Below, piece by piece: positions 16,339 to 23,948 of a stretch of 64,000 nucleotides of DNA (position 1 is its first letter; every line of letters starts with the position of its first letter). The stretch lies in the NCBI RefSeq assembly GCF_900580865.1, contig NZ_UTBZ01000026.1, forward strand, positions 62,001-126,000. The letters are read 5' to 3'. Under the pieces are notes generated by a model. That model saw only the letters and a list, made by a program, of their open reading frames with translations. It made no database searches and had not been told where the DNA came from. The DNA comes from Pseudomonas viridiflava (GTDB lineage: Bacteria > Pseudomonadota > Gammaproteobacteria > Pseudomonadales > Pseudomonadaceae). The position numbers and the translations under genes were made by a program.

Positions 16339-17056
16339 TCTTCACCTCCGGATACATCTCGTGCATATGGTTTGGCAGGCCGTGATAGGCCGAAGCCGAA
16401 CTGGTACCGGCCGGCTTAAGTACGTCGTGCCACCGTTCACCGTTCAGCCAGGTGGCGGCGTTCGGGATGTACCGTCCGCCGTCCTTGGTCCAGTCCTCGG
16501 AAATGCAGTGACTGCACAAAGCGGTGATCAGAGTCTGATGTAACTCGACGTTCGGCTTCAGCTTCGCCCAAGCTTTGGCAGCGTCCTTGCGTCCCTTCTT
16601 CTTCGGGTACAGCTTCCAAAATTGTTCAAACCCTTCCAACAGGTCCGTGTCCGGAGTGACCATAGGTTTAGGTTCATTGACTGGTTCAGAAGAGTGACTG
16701 GTTCTGGTGCTTTCTGGGCCTACACCCCCTGTAGGCTGTGGGCCTACACCTGTGCTTTCTGGGCCTACAGGTGTGCTGTTTCGGCCTACACCTCCGAAGG
16801 TCAAAAAATACAAGTTCGTCGAGTTACCTTTTGGGCCGTCCCTGTTCTCAATACGCAGCAAACCTTGAGCTTCCAATTGCTTGATATGCTTGCGCACTGT
16901 GCTCCGGTCGATCTCACATTGATCTGCAATGTGCTGATAAGAGGGCCAGCACTCACCCTGGTCACTGGCGTTATCTGCCAACTTGATTAGCACCAGCTTG
17001 CGCAGAGGATTGCCGACCTTGGTTTTCATGGCCTTGACCATCAATTCCATGCTCAT
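16322..17056 (-). CDS. O-like replication initiator with winged helix
   Basis: 244 residues. N-terminal winged helix-turn-helix (CWPSYQHIADQCEIDRSTVRKHIKQLEAQ split over about residues 36-66), a repetitive Gly/Pro/Ser/Thr linker (about 88-118) encoded by the iterons, and a C-terminal domain beginning FEQFWKLYPKKKGRKDA. This is the layout of lambda O and related initiators: DNA binding at the front, helicase contact at the back, origin in between. dnaC and dnaB follow at once. Confidence 0.82.
   Translation of the reverse strand: MSMELMVKAMKTKVGNPLRKLVLIKLADNASDQGECWPSYQHIADQCEIDRSTVRKHIKQLEAQGLLRIENRDGPKGNSTNLYFLTFGGVGRNSTPVGPESTGVGPQPTGGVGPESTRTSHSSEPVNEPKPMVTPDTDLLEGFEQFWKLYPKKKGRKDAAKAWAKLKPNVELHQTLITALCSHCISEDWTKDGGRYIPNAATWLNGERWHDVLKPAGTSSASAYHGLPNHMHEMYPEVKNGANF
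16707..16790. repeat. Iteron-like repeats, probable prophage replication origin
   Basis: GGCCTACA occurs at 16717, 16741, 16762 and 16783, spaced 24, 21 and 21 bases. Two copies extend to an identical 18-mer, GTGCTTTCTGGGCCTACA, and a third differs at three positions. An inverted TGTAGGC copy lies between the first two. All fall within the linker-coding part of the initiator gene, as in lambda ori. The 21-base spacing also encodes a seven-residue protein repeat, so function is inferred. Confidence 0.6.
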
Positions 17057-17059
17057 AGG

Positions 17060-17281
17060 TCAGAGCTCCATCTCGTCTGTCACACGCTTGATGAAGGCGT
17101 CATAGGATTCAGCCATGACGAATCCCTGATCCTCCAGCGCCTGTCGATACGCCTTGGCGCTGCCGTAAAGAACCCAGCGCTCACGCTCAGGGAGATTTCG
17201 GAAGCTGGTATAGACAGGCCAAGGTCCAGCTATCTTGCAGGGCGTGGTGGGCTCCACAGGCGACTTAAGGAGAGACCTCAT
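17060..17281 (-). CDS. Hypothetical early protein
   Basis: 73 residues, ending four bases before the initiator start. Contains a YTSFRNLPERERWVLYGSAKAY segment (split: YTSFRNLPER, WVLYGSAKAYRQAL) and an acidic C-terminus. Probably an early regulatory or host-interaction protein by position; no family recognised. Confidence 0.55.
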   Translation of the reverse strand: MRSLLKSPVEPTTPCKIAGPWPVYTSFRNLPERERWVLYGSAKAYRQALEDQGFVMAESYDAFIKRVTDEMEL

Positions 17282-17357
17282 TTAGTTTTCTCCCGGCCTA
17301 CGATGTGTGCCGAACCCGATGGATCAGCTCTCGGTGTCATAGGAATATTTGGCAGGC

Positions 17358-17732
17358 TCATGCGTCGAACTCCACGCTGCAATAACCACCCGCGGCATGC
17401 ACTCGCCGAGTTCCGTAGAGTTCCAGGTTTACAGCCTCACAATCCCCCCGATAACGATCGTACTCAGGGCCGGTACCGACACCTTGATTCTTGACCCAAT
17501 CTGGCAACGAGCCACGCGCGCGCATTTCGTTGAGAAAGGTCCACCATCTAACCGCATGCTTCCGCTCGGCCTGGATGAGCTCCGCGACCGCGATGCGTTG
17601 CTCTTCGGTCAAACCATGCAGCGCACTCCCTTTTTTGGCTTCGTACAACGTAACTTCAGAATCTCGTACCTGAGGACGAGGGAATGCATGCACATTCGAA
17701 CTGACTTGTTCACTACGGATTGCGTGTGCCAT
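17358..17732 (-). CDS. Hypothetical early protein
   Basis: 124 residues from the ATG at 17732 (MAHAIRSEQV), preferred to a longer reading because AGAGGT lies near it. Helical, with a LTEEQRIAVAELIQAERKHAVRW core (split: LTEEQRIAVAELIQ, RKHAVRWWTFL). Located between the CII-like gene and the small gene before the initiator. No family recognised. Confidence 0.6.
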   Translation of the reverse strand: MAHAIRSEQVSSNVHAFPRPQVRDSEVTLYEAKKGSALHGLTEEQRIAVAELIQAERKHAVRWWTFLNEMRARGSLPDWVKNQGVGTGPEYDRYRGDCEAVNLELYGTRRVHAAGGYCSVEFDA

Positions 17733-17879
17733 GATTAGTACCTCTGTGAGATGTGTTGTCCTGGTTGCACAGGACGATTTGATAAGCCCGGTTCCCGCCG
17801 GGTTTGTTACTTTCTGGACCGGGCGAATTTCATCATCCACCCGTTTTAAATAATGCAAGTCCTGTCCTGGCTGGCGTAT

Positions 17880-18302
17880 TCACGCCGCCTTCACCGATTC
17901 TTCAAGCATCAGCAAGCTCTGCCGCACATGGCCGATTTCTTTCTGGATGCCTGCCTTCTCAATTTGCGTCACACGCCCATCAGCCATCGCATCATGGACA
18001 GCCCGGGAAACGTCCCCGGACTCAGCTGCCAGGTGCACCAAGGCTTGAACCAGACTTTTGCCTTCAGGCTTAACCAGCGGCACCAACTCGTACCCCAAGG
18101 CACTAGCCAGTAACTGCAACGGCTCAGGGTTCTTGCTGTGCACCAGAATCTGTAGGAACTGCTCCAGGTTCAGTCGGTGCGAATCGTCATTTGGGTTACT
18201 GCGGTTGAGCAACGCGGTGTGGCTCATGCCCATCAGGTGCGCCAGTTGCTTAGGACCCGCATCAAGCACTGCTTCATGAATTGCGCGATGTACCTGTTCC
18301 AT
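17880..18302 (-). CDS. CII-like phage regulatory protein (CP76 family)
   Basis: 140 residues. N-terminal part VHRAIHEAVLDAGPKQLAHLMG then MSHTALLNRSNP forms a helix-turn-helix, followed by the LNLEQFLQIL and LLASALGYELVPL segments typical of Pseudomonas/P2-type CII regulatory proteins. Such proteins activate lysogeny promoters or shape early transcription. It is the second gene of the leftward early operon behind the Cro-like gene. Confidence 0.8.
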   Translation of the reverse strand: MEQVHRAIHEAVLDAGPKQLAHLMGMSHTALLNRSNPNDDSHRLNLEQFLQILVHSKNPEPLQLLASALGYELVPLVKPEGKSLVQALVHLAAESGDVSRAVHDAMADGRVTQIEKAGIQKEIGHVRQSLLMLEESVKAA

Positions 18303-18370
18303 CTCGGGAAACCCCTTCGTTGTTGTCGTGGCGGCACGTCTTGTCGATGAGCGAAACTTTGCTCATCGGA

Positions 18371-18616
18371 TCAGGCGGCAGATTGCTCGGAGCTGGTAGG
18401 TGAATTGCGCAGATAAGCCCAGTCGATATCAGGGCGCAGTTCTTCACACGTCACCGCCCTCCCCGACTCGCGATCAAGATTGATGGCGAGTCCAGGACCA
18501 GCCAGGCGATACCCGTAGGCAATCTGTTTGAGGTTGCCGACGCTGGTGCCGCTTCGCTCTGCTAGAGCATCAAGTTTTGCCGGCTCTAAGGAGCGGATGA
18601 GGTCGAGTAGCGTCAT
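18371..18616 (-). CDS. Cro-like repressor (YdaS/Cro type)
   Basis: 81 residues. The helix-turn-helix KLDALAERSGTSVGNLKQIAYG sits at residues about 14-35, and a C-terminal ELRPDIDWAYLR segment is typical of YdaS/Cro-like proteins. CGGAG lies 7 bases before ATG. First gene of the leftward early operon, divergent from the CI-like gene across shared operators; expected to favour the lytic path. Confidence 0.8.
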   Translation of the reverse strand: MTLLDLIRSLEPAKLDALAERSGTSVGNLKQIAYGYRLAGPGLAINLDRESGRAVTCEELRPDIDWAYLRNSPTSSEQSAA

Positions 18617-18637
18617 GGTGATCTCCGAAAGAGCTCA

Positions 18638-18708
18638 AGATTACACAATGCTAAATTGTATAGCAATAGCGCTTAGTAATTTACCAACTGCTAAATCGAG
18701 ACCACTAT
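18638..18708. promoter_or_regulatory. immC operator-promoter region between Cro-like and CI-like genes
   Basis: Half-sites TGCTAAAT occur at 18649-18656 and 18689-18696, and TAGCAATAGC at 18661-18670. Rightward promoter for the CI-like gene: TTTACC (18680-18685), 17-base spacer, CACTAT (18703-18708), which places the transcription start on the A of the ATG at 18715. A leftward candidate is TTGCTA (18666-18661) with 17 bases to TAATCT. The operators overlap both. Confidence 0.65.
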
Positions 18709-18714
18709 TCGCGT

Positions 18715-19140
18715 ATGGATATGAAAACTCTTCGGGTCGACGCGTTACGGCGCGTAATCGGCCAACTCAGCCAGAAAGAATTCGCCGACCAGCACGATCT
18801 GGACGCTTCCTATTTGTCCCAGATACTCAATGGTCATAGAGGCTTGGGCGAGAAAGCTGCGCTCAATCTTGAGCAGAAAATCGGCTTGGCACCTGGCGTA
18901 CTTGTTAACCCGGGCAACTACGGTTCCAACGTCATCGAGGGCGAGTTCACCCGCCATGAGATCGTTCGGGAACAGTCCCCTGCTTACCAAGCGATGCTAG
19001 GAACCGCCTCACCTAGGGCGATTGCAATCATCGATAAGCTGGCCAGAGCCGCGGCTAAGGGCAAGCTTCAGGAGTCGGACTTGGTGTTGCTGGAAGGCAT
19101 CGCCGGCCTCCTCGAAAAAGCCCACTCCGAAAAGCCTTGA
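18715..19140 (+). CDS. CI-like lysogeny repressor without a peptidase domain
   Basis: 141 residues. N-terminal helix-turn-helix of the XRE class (LSQKEFADQHDLDASYLSQI, then NGHRGLGEKAA). The rest is short and helical (SPRAIAIIDKLARAA); the LexA-like S24 autocleavage domain of lambda CI is absent. No Shine-Dalgarno is visible and the promoter predicts a leaderless mRNA, as with lambda cI from PRM. Without a cleavage domain, release of repression may depend on the antirepressor encoded at 19187. Confidence 0.75.
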   Translation: MDMKTLRVDALRRVIGQLSQKEFADQHDLDASYLSQILNGHRGLGEKAALNLEQKIGLAPGVLVNPGNYGSNVIEGEFTRHEIVREQSPAYQAMLGTASPRAIAIIDKLARAAAKGKLQESDLVLLEGIAGLLEKAHSEKP

Positions 19141-19151
19141 ACGCCAGGTAG

Positions 19152-19176
19152 CAAAAGCCCGGCGCTAGGCCGGGCT
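19152..19176 (-). terminator. Bidirectional terminator between CI-like gene and antirepressor
   Basis: Arms AGCCCGG and CCGGGCT around CGCTAGG. On the minus strand it is followed by TTTTGC, on the plus strand by CTCTT. It ends both converging transcripts. Almost the same hairpin recurs at 25963-25984. Confidence 0.75.
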
Positions 19177-19186
19177 CTCTTCACTC

Positions 19187-19981
19187 CTATGTCAACGAGT
19201 CCTCTGCCCTACTCAGCCACATGGCCTGAAGCTTGGTGAGCCCCTTTCCGGTGATCAGCGTTGAACAGGTTGGGACTGTGCCGTCTAAAGGATGCTCGAA
19301 CGTACCCATCTTCACATCAAGCAGACCCGCTTCGATCTTCGCTTGGTACGGCTCGTTGGTCCTCGTCACCCAACCTTCCTTGCGCATGAACCGCATTAAC
19401 CGAGTGCGACCAGTACCGATGATCTTCGCCGCTTGGGCTGCGTTATAGGTTTTGTGCGACACCGTGACCATGTCGTGGAAAGCCACCTTCGGAGCGTCCT
19501 GCTCAACCTTCACTTCTAGTTCGTGGTTCTCTTTAGAGAGCTCAATGTTGTCCGCTTCCAACGCAACGACCTTTGTCACATTCTCGGTGAGCAGCGCCAA
19601 GAGCGTGCGGGGGTTGCTTAGCGCTGCTGCGTAGTCTAAGGCCGGCTTAGCAATTTGCTCTTCCAACTCTTGCCAGCGGTCAACCAGGCGAGCAGTGAAC
19701 TCCGGGCAGAGCTGGGCGACCACAATGAAGCTGTCACGCTTGTTTACCAAGTACTCCTGAACAACCACTCCATTCCCTGATTTGGGTCCATCCACCAACG
19801 GTGGTCGGGAAATGATGCTCTTCTCTACCAGGCGCTCGATGGTGCGTTTCACGCTATCGTGCCGAGCGCTGACCAGATCCGCGATTTCTTGCGAGGACAT
19901 AGTCCGCGGCACGTGCTGGTGAATCTGAAAATGTGTCGCTACCCCGGCTGGATGCCCATGTTGTCTCAAAGAGTTATTCAT
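19187..19981 (-). CDS. Rha/KilAC-type phage antirepressor
   Basis: 264 residues. N-terminal Rha-like domain (MSSQEIADLVSARHDSVKRT, VVVQEYLVNKRDSF, FTARLVDRWQELEE) up to residue 115, a coiled linker, then a C-terminal KilAC/Ant domain (VSHKTYNAAQAAKIIGTGRT, RFMRKEGWVTRTNEPYQ). In P22 Ant inactivates the prophage repressor and is held off by Arc and Mnt. Here it is the last gene of a leftward operon led by an Arc-like gene, overlapping its upstream gene by ATGA. Confidence 0.83.
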   Translation of the reverse strand: MNNSLRQHGHPAGVATHFQIHQHVPRTMSSQEIADLVSARHDSVKRTIERLVEKSIISRPPLVDGPKSGNGVVVQEYLVNKRDSFIVVAQLCPEFTARLVDRWQELEEQIAKPALDYAAALSNPRTLLALLTENVTKVVALEADNIELSKENHELEVKVEQDAPKVAFHDMVTVSHKTYNAAQAAKIIGTGRTRLMRFMRKEGWVTRTNEPYQAKIEAGLLDVKMGTFEHPLDGTVPTCSTLITGKGLTKLQAMWLSRAEDSLT

Positions 19982-20289
19982 GCGAGCTTCTCCAGGCCTT
20001 CACCCACAGAGTCAATAACCGCTTTGGCTGACTCGACCGCCATGTGGAGCAACCATGCTTGGCTTGGAGATATGACCAGCGTTTGCATCCCGGCCTCACA
20101 CAGCGACTCCCTCACGCTGTAGAGAATGCAGGACGCCTGGTTAAGCGCATCCACGGCAGGAATTCCTGGGCGCACCGCAAACAACTCCTGTCTCTCGACA
20201 TTACAGCTAACGAATGAGTTCTCAACGGTGAGTGGCACCTTGACGGCGCCAGCATTGAGTTTTTCCTGTGATGCCGTATTCTGTTTCAT
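19978..20289 (-). CDS. DUF3077-like small protein in the antirepressor operon
   Basis: 103 residues from ATG 20289. The segment LFAVRPGIPAVDALNQASCIL followed by a helix (VRESLCEAG) and AWLLHMAVESAKAVI is typical of DUF3077 proteins found in Pseudomonas prophages and chromosomes. Function unknown. It sits between the Arc-like repressor and the antirepressor and is coupled to the latter. Confidence 0.7.
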   Translation of the reverse strand: MKQNTASQEKLNAGAVKVPLTVENSFVSCNVERQELFAVRPGIPAVDALNQASCILYSVRESLCEAGMQTLVISPSQAWLLHMAVESAKAVIDSVGEGLEKLA

Positions 20290-20305
20290 GTGGTTGACCT
20301 CGAAA

Positions 20306-20509
20306 TTAATCACACATCTGAGCCTCGGCGTCTGCAAACGCCGGGGCTTTTTCGTTTGAAGCATTCAACTCTTCCAACCGCGACTTCTCCTTCGTCAGCC
20401 TAAATACAATCTCTGCGGACTTGGAGCGTCGATTAGATAGCGCCTCCATCTCAAGCCACTGCTTCAGATCAGCGGGAAGCCGCACCTTCAACTGATATTG
20501 GCTACGCAA
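20306..20509 (-). CDS. Arc-like ribbon-helix-helix repressor
   Basis: 67 residues from a TTG codon at 20509, chosen because AGGAGG lies 8 bases upstream; the longer ATG reading from 20551 would run through an operator. QYQLKVRLPADLKQWLEMEA is a ribbon-helix-helix N-terminus, with the strand QYQLKVRLP contacting DNA, followed by SNRRSKSAEIVFRL. Mirrors P22 Arc (QFNLRWPREV, then NGRSVNSEI). Heads the operon with the DUF3077 and antirepressor genes. Confidence 0.8.
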   Translation of the reverse strand: MRSQYQLKVRLPADLKQWLEMEALSNRRSKSAEIVFRLTKEKSRLEELNASNEKAPAFADAEAQMCD

Positions 20510-20526
20510 TTTTGCCACCTCCTTAC

Positions 20527-20593
20527 GGACCACCGTGGTCCGCAAGACCATAGAACCACGGTGGTCCTATTGCTGTCAACACCACCGTGGTCC
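20527..20593. promoter_or_regulatory. immI-like control region: three operators and two divergent promoters
   Basis: Operators ACCAC(C/G)GTGGT(CC) centred at 20534, 20560 and 20586, exactly 26 bases apart; the first is a perfect 15-base palindrome. Leftward promoter: TTGACA (20579-20574), 18-base spacer, TTCTAT (20555-20550). Rightward promoter: TTGCTG (20570-20575), 17-base spacer, CATCAT (20593-20598). The middle operator lies in the leftward spacer and the third in the rightward spacer. Confidence 0.8.
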
Positions 20594-20605
20594 ATCATCT
20601 GCCGC

Positions 20606-21022
20606 ATGAGTAGAGAAGATTCGCAGTTCAAATTACGCATGCCTCCAGATCTCCGAGAAAAAATCGAAGACGCTGCTAGAGAGGCAAAACGCTCCCTAAA
20701 CGCGGAGATAATTGCTCGCCTCGAAGACAGCGTCTTTGAAGCGATGCCGGTTCCTGAATTATTACCAGCCAGCAGAGCGAAGGAGCTTTCCGCGAAAGCT
20801 CGCCGCAATCTCTCTCAAACGCTCCGAGAAGTACTACTGGAAGATCTCAACGAAGCAGTCTCTCGAGGGCTCAGCAGTACAACAGTAGAGCTAGTCGGGT
20901 ACAACCTGGACTCCATGACCTCGGACGAGCGTGATGAGATCTTTGGAGGGATCGAACAGGAATTAACGAGTGCTGGCTATGAGATTTCCTGGGGCGGTGA
21001 TGTAATCGTCGTATCATTTTGA
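20606..21022 (+). CDS. Mnt-like ribbon-helix-helix repressor
   Basis: 138 residues. The N-terminus SREDSQFKLRMPPDLREK then AKRSLNAEIIARLE closely follows the P22 Mnt pattern (DDPHFNFRMPMEVREK, NGRSMNSELL). The C-terminal extension (about 50-138) is longer than Mnt, with a helix SQTLREVLLEDLNEAV and an acidic DERDEIFGGIEQEL segment. No clear Shine-Dalgarno; the predicted start site almost coincides with the ATG. Expected to hold off the antirepressor operon in the lysogen. Confidence 0.82.
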   Translation: MSREDSQFKLRMPPDLREKIEDAAREAKRSLNAEIIARLEDSVFEAMPVPELLPASRAKELSAKARRNLSQTLREVLLEDLNEAVSRGLSSTTVELVGYNLDSMTSDERDEIFGGIEQELTSAGYEISWGGDVIVVSF

Positions 21023-21250
21023 CCTGCTATTAAGTGACGCCAGAAAAGCGCACGTTAGTCTTGAATCCCACCACCGCCGAACTCATCAATCATTTCACGC
21101 GAGCTGAGCGCCATCTTCTGAAGAGGAATGGGGTATCAGTGGCTTATGTAGTCTGTTTCACTTGAACCCCAGTGCATGGGAGAAAGAATGCCGCACGAGC
21201 AGAGGCGATGAAAGTAGTGACATGCTGGCATGTCACTATGTCATATGGCA
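21023..21250. other. Non-coding gap, no signal recognised
   Basis: 228 bases between the convergent Mnt-like and 21251 genes. No strong hairpin with a T-tract, RNA gene or plausible small gene was seen. Confidence 0.4.
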
Positions 21251-22387
21251 TCAAATGTCTGGCTGACCGTCAGGCTTGATAGCCCCGGCAAGCTCCGCGG
21301 CCTTACGGTCATTCGGAATACCCGCACGCTCCGCGATAAAGGCTCTGACCTGTTTTTGAAGGGGTGGCCGATCAGCGTCGAAATCCATCCAGAAATGCTC
21401 CGCTGCGAGCTTCATTGCTGAAAGCAATTTGGTTGAGTAAGGGAACCTCTCGCCTGCACTTTCGGTTTTAAAGGCCAAATTCGACTGCTGTTGGATCTCA
21501 AGCAACATCCTCAGATCATTGTTCTCATCAACCAAAGCAAGGTTTTCGTTCTCGAGTTGAGTCAATCTGCGCTCAACCACTTTAAGACGAGCCTCATCTA
21601 CAGCTGTTAAGCCTACAATCCCACCGTAACGACGCGACGCTACATCAACTACTTCTGGAATAGGCCATTTAATATTATTATTTTCAAACCACCCTACTAC
21701 CTCAAACAAATTTATCTGCTGATCAATTCCAAGAACATCTGGTCTATCACCCTCATCTATTAACGTAATACGATCATTATTAAATCCTTCTCGCAAACTT
21801 TTAATAATGACAGGACGTTTATAATTGTAAGATTCCAAAAGCAGACTAATCTCTCTAGGCGTCGCCTTCCACACACTTGCAAGAATAGAAAGCTTACGAT
21901 CACCAACCTTTGGATTAATCCTCCAGCTATTCTCTATTCCACTACGACTCAGTAGATCCCAAACATTGTTCTTAAACCCATAACGCAAGCTCTCATCTGC
22001 CACTACAAAGAAACCATCGCTAAACCGACCTAAGCTCTGTTCTCGGTAGTCTGAGGAGCCGGCTATTTTTTCGAGCAAATTCACAGCATATTTAGAGTCA
22101 TCATCTATAGGCAAACCCGTCGCATCCAGCTTCTGCGGAACTAGCATACTATTCACTGACTGAAAACAGCCAAGCACAACCTGAGCAGCCTCTTGCAAGG
22201 ACAACACGTTTTTTTCATCCGAGAAGGAAACACTTACAAGCAAATCAGTAACACAAACAAATTTCTCAAAAATCCTATCCAAAAAGTCAGACGCACCCAT
22301 TCCCCTAGCCTCAGCCCCTTCGGCTCTTCTGATTTCGATAGCATCCAGTCTATCGCCAGTTAGCAAAATGTAATAGGTGAGATGCAT
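21251..22387 (-). CDS. Unknown AT-rich accessory protein
   Basis: 378 residues. N-terminal two thirds mixed, with IFEKFVCVTDLLVSVSF and SLLLESYNYKRPVI; a coiled coil at about residues 268-297 (RLKVVERRLTQLENENLALV split RLKVVERRL, TQLENENLALV); and a C-terminal module FPYSTKLLSAMKLAAEHFW then QKQVRAFIAERAGIPNDRKAA, which resembles a small winged-helix-like tail seen in other Pseudomonas prophage proteins. The 5' half is strikingly AT-rich, indicating recent transfer. Function unknown. Confidence 0.7.
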   Translation of the reverse strand: MHLTYYILLTGDRLDAIEIRRAEGAEARGMGASDFLDRIFEKFVCVTDLLVSVSFSDEKNVLSLQEAAQVVLGCFQSVNSMLVPQKLDATGLPIDDDSKYAVNLLEKIAGSSDYREQSLGRFSDGFFVVADESLRYGFKNNVWDLLSRSGIENSWRINPKVGDRKLSILASVWKATPREISLLLESYNYKRPVIIKSLREGFNNDRITLIDEGDRPDVLGIDQQINLFEVVGWFENNNIKWPIPEVVDVASRRYGGIVGLTAVDEARLKVVERRLTQLENENLALVDENNDLRMLLEIQQQSNLAFKTESAGERFPYSTKLLSAMKLAAEHFWMDFDADRPPLQKQVRAFIAERAGIPNDRKAAELAGAIKPDGQPDI

Positions 22388-22660
22388 CAGGCTCAGGTGA
22401 GCTGTACTGAAGCTCGGAACTGGACCGAAAAATAACCAGCAAAAGCACAGAGTAGAAGCGCACCAGCCCCCCCCCAGCGCTGCATGGTGTCACCCTGCAG
22501 AGGCGTGGCTGCGTGATCGCGCCTTAGCTTAGACCCCCTTGAGGTTGCGGCGCTGTACGCTCTCCGCGACTTACAGGTAAACCCCTAAAATTCAGCTAAT
22601 CTCCTGCATGGGCGAATTGCCATCCCCCCCCTCACGTCTGGAAGAGAAGCTGGAGTTCAT
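22388..22660. other. Non-coding gap between divergent accessory genes
   Basis: 273 bases upstream of both neighbours. It holds two poly-C runs (near 22470 and 22625) but no promoter or repeat that I can support. GGAAGAGAAGCTGGAG near 22640 supplies the ribosome binding region of the gene starting at 22661. Confidence 0.4.
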
Positions 22661-23347
22661 ATGGAAAAAATCATAAGGATACCGATGACCGTGGTCGCCC
22701 TCGTCACCTTGTTCGGATGCGCAGTCCCAAGCACAACCGCCTCAAACAACACACCAAACAGTCAGGAGTTTGTATCGGTTAATCCAGGAAAATCAGACTG
22801 GGTTGAGAGGGAAACGGCGACAGGCTTGACCAAACAATACTGGCATTCGATGAGCAATAAAGAAATCAATGACCTGTTACCGCTAGAGCGAAATTCAGTG
22901 TCTATTCTCAGGGTCGACACAGAGACCAGCCTTGGCTATGCCGGGGCAAGGTACACAGGAAGCTCAGGGACCTACGTGGTTGTTTTAGATTATACAAAAT
23001 ACCGCGACGAGCTAACTGACAAAGAAAAAATTCCTTGCCTAGTTGGCATCGGCATCAGGGTAAGGGCTACTGTCACAACAAAAAAATCGGGTTTAGATCT
23101 GGGAAGTCTATTTGCGATCGCTTACGCGGCGAAGTCTGGGCATTTAACCGGAAACATTGAGGTGATAAAAATCGGTATTGATTCAGCTCAATTGAGATCA
23201 GCAATACCAGAGTTTACAGAAATAAGTGACAGCTCAATACAATCTGCAATACAGGCCATTGGCGCTGTTAAAAACCGTCTATATGACAATGATACAAGAC
23301 TTACTCCTCACGTGTTAGCGATCCAGTTAGCTAAAAAAAGCCAATAG
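22661..23347 (+). CDS. Lipoprotein, prophage cargo
   Basis: 228 residues with a lipoprotein signal (MEKIIRIPMTVVALVTLFGC, lipobox LFGC, Cys at 20). Mature part: a Ser/Thr/Asn-rich linker, a domain with YWHSMSNKEINDLLP and VVVLDYTKYRDELTD, and a C-terminal region with IGVG-type GIGIRVRATVTTK strands. No family recognised. AT-rich and probably expressed in the lysogen; an envelope role is inferred from the lipobox only. Confidence 0.72.
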   Translation: MEKIIRIPMTVVALVTLFGCAVPSTTASNNTPNSQEFVSVNPGKSDWVERETATGLTKQYWHSMSNKEINDLLPLERNSVSILRVDTETSLGYAGARYTGSSGTYVVVLDYTKYRDELTDKEKIPCLVGIGIRVRATVTTKKSGLDLGSLFAIAYAAKSGHLTGNIEVIKIGIDSAQLRSAIPEFTEISDSSIQSAIQAIGAVKNRLYDNDTRLTPHVLAIQLAKKSQ

Positions 23348-23556
23348 ATTGCAACCTGCTTAGCAGCCGAGCCATTGGACTCGGCTTTCACACCGAAAGA
23401 AGTCTTTTTTTGTTTCAATGCTAAAAGATAATAAGCGCTACGTGGGTAAATATAAAGAAAAGACTGTACTTGTTACTAATGGTGGTACAACGCATCCAAC
23501 TGATACGGACAGCCGTATTTGGATCTGGTGTTTTCACTCACTCTGCGAGACGAGTA

Positions 23557-23829
23557 ATGGATTTGGATTATCGTTACCTAATTACATTAGCTTGTGCTGC
23601 CTTGGTATTCATTGAAGTTGTCACGACCAGGAAGCTGATACAAAAGCTGTCTGACAAAATAGACGTCATGGATATGCGATTGCTGGATATGCAGACCCAA
23701 GTTGATGAGATTGTTCATGAAGCAACCGCTGCCAAGCAGGTGTCGCTAAACGCATGGGATGACGCGAGGAAGCGGCATATCGAGATCATCCTGGCGGTGA
23801 AAGAGTCGAGGGAAGACAGTCTTAAGTAG
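23557..23829 (+). CDS. Small membrane protein with coiled coil
   Basis: 90 residues from the ATG at 23557 (MDLDYRYLITLAC), with GAGACGAG upstream. One N-terminal membrane helix (YLITLACAALVFIEVV), then a basic turn and a long coiled coil (LIQKLSDKIDVMDMRLLDMQ onward). It precedes the nucleotidyltransferase gene by 119 bases on the same strand, so the two may be co-transcribed. The fold suggests a membrane-tethered oligomer. Confidence 0.6.
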   Translation: MDLDYRYLITLACAALVFIEVVTTRKLIQKLSDKIDVMDMRLLDMQTQVDEIVHEATAAKQVSLNAWDDARKRHIEIILAVKESREDSLK

Positions 23830-23948
23830 CGCGCTCTTTGAACGCCGGCGTCAGTAAGACACTTTAATACTGTAGCCATTGCTAATGGTGGTTTAGCTGC
23901 GCGAAATGCTACGGTCGCCCTCCTCATTCCGCGTGAAGAGAAAAGAGC

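Noticed and set aside
23418..23615. Plus-strand 65-codon frame before the membrane coiled-coil gene
   Set aside because: Overlaps the better-supported gene starting at 23557 in another frame and has no protein-like features.
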